Positions 60,325 through 64,000 of a stretch of 64,000 nucleotides of DNA are shown piece by piece. A model generated the notes under the pieces. The model was given only the letters and a program-made list of their open reading frames with translations. It ran no database searches and was not told the DNA's origin. Origin of the DNA: Bradyrhizobium frederickii. GTDB lineage: Bacteria > Pseudomonadota > Alphaproteobacteria > Rhizobiales > Xanthobacteraceae. How positions within the stretch are numbered: the stretch's first letter is position 1; every line of letters begins with the position of its first letter. The stretch is taken from positions 107,924-171,923 of the forward strand of contig NZ_SPQS01000019.1 in NCBI RefSeq assembly GCF_004570865.1, given 5' to 3'. Both the position numbers and the translations under genes were made by a program.

Positions 60325-60699
60325 TCACCCCTTCTTCGCCGCCAGCGCGTCCGCTACCGCGGTGCGGATGTCGGCGACCGAGAACGGCTTTGTCACGACG
60401 TCGTGCACGAGCGCCTTGAGGTTCGAGGCGCGCTCGCGCTGGTCGGCAAAGCCGGTCATCAGCAAGATGGTCAGATCGGGAAAGTCGCGCGCGGCGGAGA
60501 GCGCCAGCGCGATGCCGTCCATGACGGGCATCTGGATGTCGGTGAGCAACAGGTCGAAGGCGCCGTCCTCGCGGCTCAGGATCTCCAGCGCCTCGGCGCC
60601 GTCTTGCGCGGTGACGGTCTCGTGGCCGTCCATGGCGATGGCGCGCGCCACCAGCGTGCGCATCGAATCCTCGTCGTCGGCAATCAGGATTTTCGGCAT
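60325..60699 (-). CDS. single-domain response regulator, CpdR-like
   Basis: 124-residue stand-alone receiver. DDE acidic pocket near the N-terminus (ILIADDEDSMRTLV), phosphoacceptor in LLLTDIQMPVMDGIAL, and TGFADQRERASNLKAL, KPFSVADIRTAV. No output domain, as in CpdR of Caulobacter, where it promotes cell-cycle proteolysis through PopA/ClpXP. Family resemblance is by domain form and TGFADQRERA motif; the C-terminus differs from Caulobacter CpdR, so the name is tentative. Upstream on the same strand is a zinc-ribbon protein. Confidence 0.78.
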   Translation of the reverse strand: MPKILIADDEDSMRTLVARAIAMDGHETVTAQDGAEALEILSREDGAFDLLLTDIQMPVMDGIALALSAARDFPDLTILLMTGFADQRERASNLKALVHDVVTKPFSVADIRTAVADALAAKKG

Positions 60700-60744
60700 G
60701 GGACGAACCTTGGGATCAGCTCCGCGCGGGCCTTGCGAGCCCGA

Positions 60745-61620
60745 TTATACGCTGCCGCCGGCAATGTCGCGCCGGTTGAAGAAGCGAACGTCGATATTGC
60801 GGCCCTCCGGCGGCGGCGAGGCGAGACGCGAGCGGAAGAAGGCGCGCTCGCCGGGCCGCAGCACGGTCTGCTCCAGCACCGCATTCCAGGCGTAGATCTC
60901 CGCTCCTTGCGCGTCGCGCACGGCAAAGCGCAGCCGCGGGATGTCGAGCGGCTTCTTGCCCTCGCCGACGATCACGCCCTCGATCACCAACACCTGCTTA
61001 CCGTCCACGGTCTCGCTGGACAGCTTCACGTCCTTGAAGGCGAGGCCCCGCAGGTTCACCTCGAGCCCGACCAGCTTGTAGAATGCCGCCGTCTGCGGCA
61101 GCAGCCGCACCATGTCGCCGCGCCAGATCACCAGCGCCAGCACCAGCGCGCCCATGGCGGCACAGGCGGTCGGCAGGCCGAAATAGGATTTTCGCGGAGC
61201 AGCAGTGGCCGCCGGGCGGCTGACCCGCGCACCGCGGCGGCGGAACAGGCCGCGGAACCAGGATTGGTGCTGCACGCCGGCGACCTCCGCCTCGGCCTCC
61301 CGGGCCGCCGCCGACCACTCGTCCTCGGTTTCCTTGGCTTCTTCCTCGGGCCAGTCACTGGCGATCGAGGGGCTGTCGACGACAGGCGCATCGGTGGCCC
61401 TGTCCGTGGCATAGGAATTCCACTGCTCGGCGAGGTCGGACTGGTCGTCAGCCTGGCTGGCTGCAGCCATGGCCGGGACGGACGCCTCCTCGATGGCATC
61501 CTCGGCATGGGCGATCCAGGTCTCCTTGCAGCGGGAACAGCGAACCGCCCGTCCGTTCGCCCCAAGGCTCGCGAGCTTGATGGCGTAGGATGTCATACAA
61601 TGGGGGCAGACGATATGCAT
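60745..61620 (-). CDS. MJ0042-type zinc-ribbon membrane protein
   Basis: 291 residues. N-terminal zinc finger MHIVCPHCMTSYAIKLASLGANGRAVRCSRCKETW (Cys-x2-Cys ... Cys-x2-Cys, about 4-34), Glu/Asp/Ala-rich linker, Arg/basic patch, one TM helix (about 150-172, LPTACAAMGALVLALVIW), then a C-terminal periplasmic domain of DUF3426 type (KLVGLEVNLRGLAFKDVKLSS, NIDVRFFNRRD). Start MHIVC at 61620 chosen as first residue of the zinc finger. Divergent from ftsE across 203 bp. Confidence 0.85.
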   Translation of the reverse strand: MHIVCPHCMTSYAIKLASLGANGRAVRCSRCKETWIAHAEDAIEEASVPAMAAASQADDQSDLAEQWNSYATDRATDAPVVDSPSIASDWPEEEAKETEDEWSAAAREAEAEVAGVQHQSWFRGLFRRRGARVSRPAATAAPRKSYFGLPTACAAMGALVLALVIWRGDMVRLLPQTAAFYKLVGLEVNLRGLAFKDVKLSSETVDGKQVLVIEGVIVGEGKKPLDIPRLRFAVRDAQGAEIYAWNAVLEQTVLRPGERAFFRSRLASPPPEGRNIDVRFFNRRDIAGGSV

Positions 61621-61823
61621 GGACGAGCCTTGATGCATGAACCAGGACTTGAACGAGGTCTTGACCATGACCCCGCCGGGAAGGACCGGGCGGCCACGAT
61701 GCTACCCATATGCTACAGGCCGACCGTTAACGAACCGGAAACCATAACGGCGGCAAAACCCGTTGATCGCGCCTGGCGGAGCGCAGCCACGCGACCCGCG
61801 CCCCCTCTCGAACGGAGCTGAAC

Positions 61824-62483
61824 TTGGTTCGGTTCGAAAATGTCGGATTGCGTTACGGTCTGGGGCCGGAGATCCTGCGCGACCTCAGCTTCCAGATCCC
61901 GGCGCATTCGTTCCAGTTCCTCACCGGCCCGTCTGGTGCCGGCAAGACCTCGTTGCTGCGCCTGTTGTTCCTGTCTCATCGACCAACGCGGGGCCTCGTC
62001 AATCTGTTCGGCCACGACATCTCGCAGCTCGGCAAGGACGAGATCGCCGATCTGCGCAAGCGCATCGGCATCGTGCTCCAGGATTTCCGCCTGCTCGACC
62101 ACATGACCACCTATGAGAACGTCGCGCTGCCGTTCCGCGTCATGGGCCGCAGCGAGTCGAGCTACCGCAAGGAGGTGATCGATCTGTTGCGCTGGGTCGG
62201 GCTTGGCGATCGCATGGACGCGCTGCCGCCGATCCTGTCGGGCGGCGAGAAGCAGCGCGCGGCGATCGCGCGCGCCGTGATCTCGCGGCCGCAGCTGCTG
62301 CTCGCGGACGAGCCGACCGGCAGCGTCGATCCGACGCTCGGACGCCGCCTGCTGCGGCTCTTCATCGAGCTCAACAAATCGGGCACCGCCGTCATCATCG
62401 CGACCCACGACATCGGCCTGATGGACCAGTATGAGGCGCGGCGGCTGGTGCTGCACCAGGGACGGTTGCACATCTATGAGTAG
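61824..62483 (+). CDS. ftsE: cell-division ATP-binding protein FtsE
   Basis: 219 residues. ABC ATPase of the FtsEX complex, which controls septal peptidoglycan hydrolases. Walker A GPSGAGKTS, Q-loop GIVLQDFRLLD (FtsE-type Asp-Phe-Arg-Leu-Leu), signature LSGGEKQRAAIARA, Walker B LLLADEPTGSVD, H-loop IATHD. Starts at a TTG codon (61824). Overlaps ftsX by 8 bases. Confidence 0.95.
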   Translation: MVRFENVGLRYGLGPEILRDLSFQIPAHSFQFLTGPSGAGKTSLLRLLFLSHRPTRGLVNLFGHDISQLGKDEIADLRKRIGIVLQDFRLLDHMTTYENVALPFRVMGRSESSYRKEVIDLLRWVGLGDRMDALPPILSGGEKQRAAIARAVISRPQLLLADEPTGSVDPTLGRRLLRLFIELNKSGTAVIIATHDIGLMDQYEARRLVLHQGRLHIYE

Positions 62484-63444
62484 GATCGACGAGCGCGGCG
62501 TGCTGGTCGACCTCGGGCAGGAGCGTCCGCAGCTGCCGGCCAAGGCGCGCAACATGTCGCCGATCGTGCCGCGCGCCTCGATCCAGGGCCGGGCGCTGGT
62601 CGCCGTCGTCGCCATCATGACCTTCCTCGCGTCGATGGCTACGGGCACCGTGCTGCTGGTCAGCGCCTCCGCCGCCGAATGGCAGTCGGACGTCGCGAGC
62701 GAGATCACCATCCAGGTTCGTCCGCAAACGGGGCGCGATCTCGAACGCGACACCGCAGCGGTGACGGAGGCGATGCGCGCGCAAGCCGGCGTCGTCGAGG
62801 TCAAGCCGTTCAGCAAGGAGGAGAGCGGCAAGCTGCTCGAACCCTGGCTCGGCACCGGGCTGTCGATGGACGATCTGCCGGTGCCGCGCATGATCATCGC
62901 GCGCGTGCAACCCGGCACGCCGCTCGATCTCGACGCCTTGCGCGCACGGGTGAACCAGGTCGCGCCGGGCGCCAGCGTCGACGATCATCGCGCCTGGATC
63001 GAGCGGATGCGCTCGATGACCAACGCCACCGTGCTCGCCGGCCTCGGCATCCTCGCGCTCGTGATCGTCGCCACGATCATCTCCGTCTCGTTCGCGACCC
63101 GCGGCGCCATGGCGGCGAACCGCCCGATCGTCGAGGTGCTGCATTTCGTCGGCGCCGGCGACCGCTACATCGCCAATCACTTCCTGCGTCATTTCCTCAG
63201 GCTGGGCCTCGAGGGCGGCGTGATCGGCGGCGGCGCCGCCATGCTGGTGTTCGGCTTCTCCGAGTCGATCGCCGGATGGTTTTCCGGTACCCCCGTCGGC
63301 GACCAGTTCGCCGCGCTGCTCGGCACCTTCTCGCTGCGGCCGTCCGGCTACATCGTGCTTGCGGTCCAGGCCGTGCTGATCGGCGCCATCACCGCGGTGG
63401 CCTCGCGCCAGACGTTGTTCGCGACCTTGAATGATGTGGATTGA
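62476..63444 (+). CDS. ftsX: cell-division protein FtsX
   Basis: 322 residues: cytoplasmic N-terminus (about 1-40), TM1 (about 45-70, ALVAVVAIMTFLASMATGTVLLVSASA), periplasmic domain (75-180, EITIQVRPQTGRDLERDTAAV), then three TM helices (190-215, 235-270 and 290-315) with VIGGGAAMLVFGFSESI and terminal TAVASRQTLFATLNDVD. Transmembrane partner of FtsE; coupled by an 8-base overlap. Confidence 0.95.
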   Translation: MSRIDERGVLVDLGQERPQLPAKARNMSPIVPRASIQGRALVAVVAIMTFLASMATGTVLLVSASAAEWQSDVASEITIQVRPQTGRDLERDTAAVTEAMRAQAGVVEVKPFSKEESGKLLEPWLGTGLSMDDLPVPRMIIARVQPGTPLDLDALRARVNQVAPGASVDDHRAWIERMRSMTNATVLAGLGILALVIVATIISVSFATRGAMAANRPIVEVLHFVGAGDRYIANHFLRHFLRLGLEGGVIGGGAAMLVFGFSESIAGWFSGTPVGDQFAALLGTFSLRPSGYIVLAVQAVLIGAITAVASRQTLFATLNDVD

Positions 63445-63448
63445 GATT

Positions 63449-63507
63449 GTCCCTTCTCTCCTTGCGGGAGAAGGAGGCGCGAAGCGCCGGATGAGGGGAG
63501 AGGAAAG
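63449..63507. repeat. short palindromic element
   Basis: CCCTTCTCTCC...GGGAGAAGG hairpin followed by GGCGCGAAGCGCC and GATGAGGGGAGAGG; a common Bradyrhizobium-type intergenic palindrome as I recall. In the spacer between ftsX and the YdcF-family gene. Confidence 0.5.
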
Positions 63508-63573
63508 AAACCGGACTCCACTTCGCCTCAAAACGTCATAAAATCGCTTCAGGGAAGGGATTACCGGCATCAC

Positions 63574-64000
63574 ATGACCTCGCCGACCGACGATCGATCG
63601 CCGAAACTGCCGCGCGGCTGGCTGCGCGCGGCAATCGTGTCGACGATCGCGCTCGCCTTCGTCGGCGCCGCGGCGGGCTTCGTCGCGTTCCTGTCGCAAT
63701 TGCGCGGCGCCGAGATCGCACCGAGCCGCAAGGCTGACGGCATCGTGGTGCTGACCGGCGGCTCCTCGCGGGTGTCGGATGCGATGGAGCTGCTCGCTGC
63801 CGGCTACGGCAGGCGGCTATTGATCTCCGGCGTGCACCCAACCTCGACGGCGAGCGACATCTCCAGGACGCTGCCGGAGAACCAGTCCTTCATGACCTGT
63901 TGCGTCGATCTCGACCGCACCGCGCTCTCGACCCGCGGCAACGCGGCGGAGGCACGGCGCTGGGCCGAGGGGCGCCGCTTCAAGTCGCTGATCGTGGTCA
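63574..64000 (+). CDS. YdcF/DUF218-family membrane protein (3' end outside window)
   Basis: 142 visible codons. One TM helix (about 16-40, LRAAIVSTIALAFVGAAAGFVAFL), then the DUF218/SanA-YdcF core: ADGIVVLTGGSSRVSDAMELLAAGYGRRLLISGVHP, TRGNAAEARRWAEGRRFKSLIVV. Family proteins are thought to act on envelope carriers or lipids; catalytic role unproven. Location after ftsEX is common in alphaproteobacteria. The C-terminal end is not visible. Confidence 0.87.
   Translation, partial: MTSPTDDRSPKLPRGWLRAAIVSTIALAFVGAAAGFVAFLSQLRGAEIAPSRKADGIVVLTGGSSRVSDAMELLAAGYGRRLLISGVHPTSTASDISRTLPENQSFMTCCVDLDRTALSTRGNAAEARRWAEGRRFKSLIVV

Overview
This is a high-GC alphaproteobacterial chromosome segment that almost certainly comes from Bradyrhizobium or a very close relative. 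The evidence is a TlpA nearly identical to what I recall of the Bradyrhizobium japonicum protein, a second Irr-type Fur regulator, tandem two-gene coding of the DUF4175/TIGR02302 protein, and several families of Bradyrhizobium/Rhizobiales intergenic palindromic repeats. Nothing resembling a prophage, CRISPR array, transposase or plasmid function is visible. Functional calls rest on family recognition and motifs read by eye; no database search was run.

Layout. 1-3.1 kb: the end of a peptide-type binding protein, a small conserved gene, an Irr paralogue and two small secreted proteins. 3.2-5.9 kb: a membrane sensor kinase and a LuxR-type response regulator, overlapping by 4 bp. 6.1-9.5 kb: a patch of lower GC with an orphan LuxR-type (autoinducer-binding) regulator followed by a membrane-anchored, spermidine-synthase-like protein. 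9.5-10.9 kb: a small gene, intergenic repeats and tRNA-Leu(CAA). 11-17.9 kb: DsbB-like and DsbA-like thiol enzymes, an AbrB-family membrane protein, small secreted proteins, a TetR regulator with clear operators, an alpha/beta hydrolase, and a trypsin-fold PDZ protein lacking its catalytic triad. 18-25.4 kb: an M20 amidohydrolase followed by a complete five-gene peptide ABC importer. 25.5-31.6 kb: a TRAP transporter, an amidase and an AraC regulator, probably one uptake-and-hydrolysis module. 31.8-34.2 kb: an autotransporter remnant, dodecin, a DMT exporter and an HNH nuclease. 34.4-42.2 kb: a putative catabolic cluster (NHL propeller, flavin monooxygenase, acyl-CoA ligase, orphan binding protein, nitronate-monooxygenase-like enzyme) with a divergent LysR.

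42.3-64 kb is mostly core genome: AlkA-like glycosylase, a nucleotidyltransferase coupled to GluQRS, a hybrid kinase, YihY, a HIG1-domain protein with cobalamin adenosyltransferase, etfBA and 3-hydroxyacyl-CoA dehydrogenase, a YjfB-like protein, tlpA/argH, lptM-lysA, a 3-hydroxyisobutyrate-dehydrogenase-like gene flanked by two related repeats, a carboxymuconolactone-decarboxylase-family protein, the split TIGR02302 pair, a CpdR-like regulator, a zinc-ribbon protein, ftsEX and a YdcF-family protein running off the end.

The most interesting signals are: (i) two exactly 105-bp mosaic elements whose ends supply the stop codons of three abutting genes; (ii) the triad-less protease homologue; (iii) the fission of the TIGR02302 gene into two proteins, the second with its own signal peptide; (iv) the low-GC LuxR-solo/membrane methyltransferase-fold pair; (v) the uncharacterised catabolic cluster at 34-42 kb; (vi) translational coupling of an RlaP-like nucleotidyltransferase to a zinc-motif-less GluQRS.
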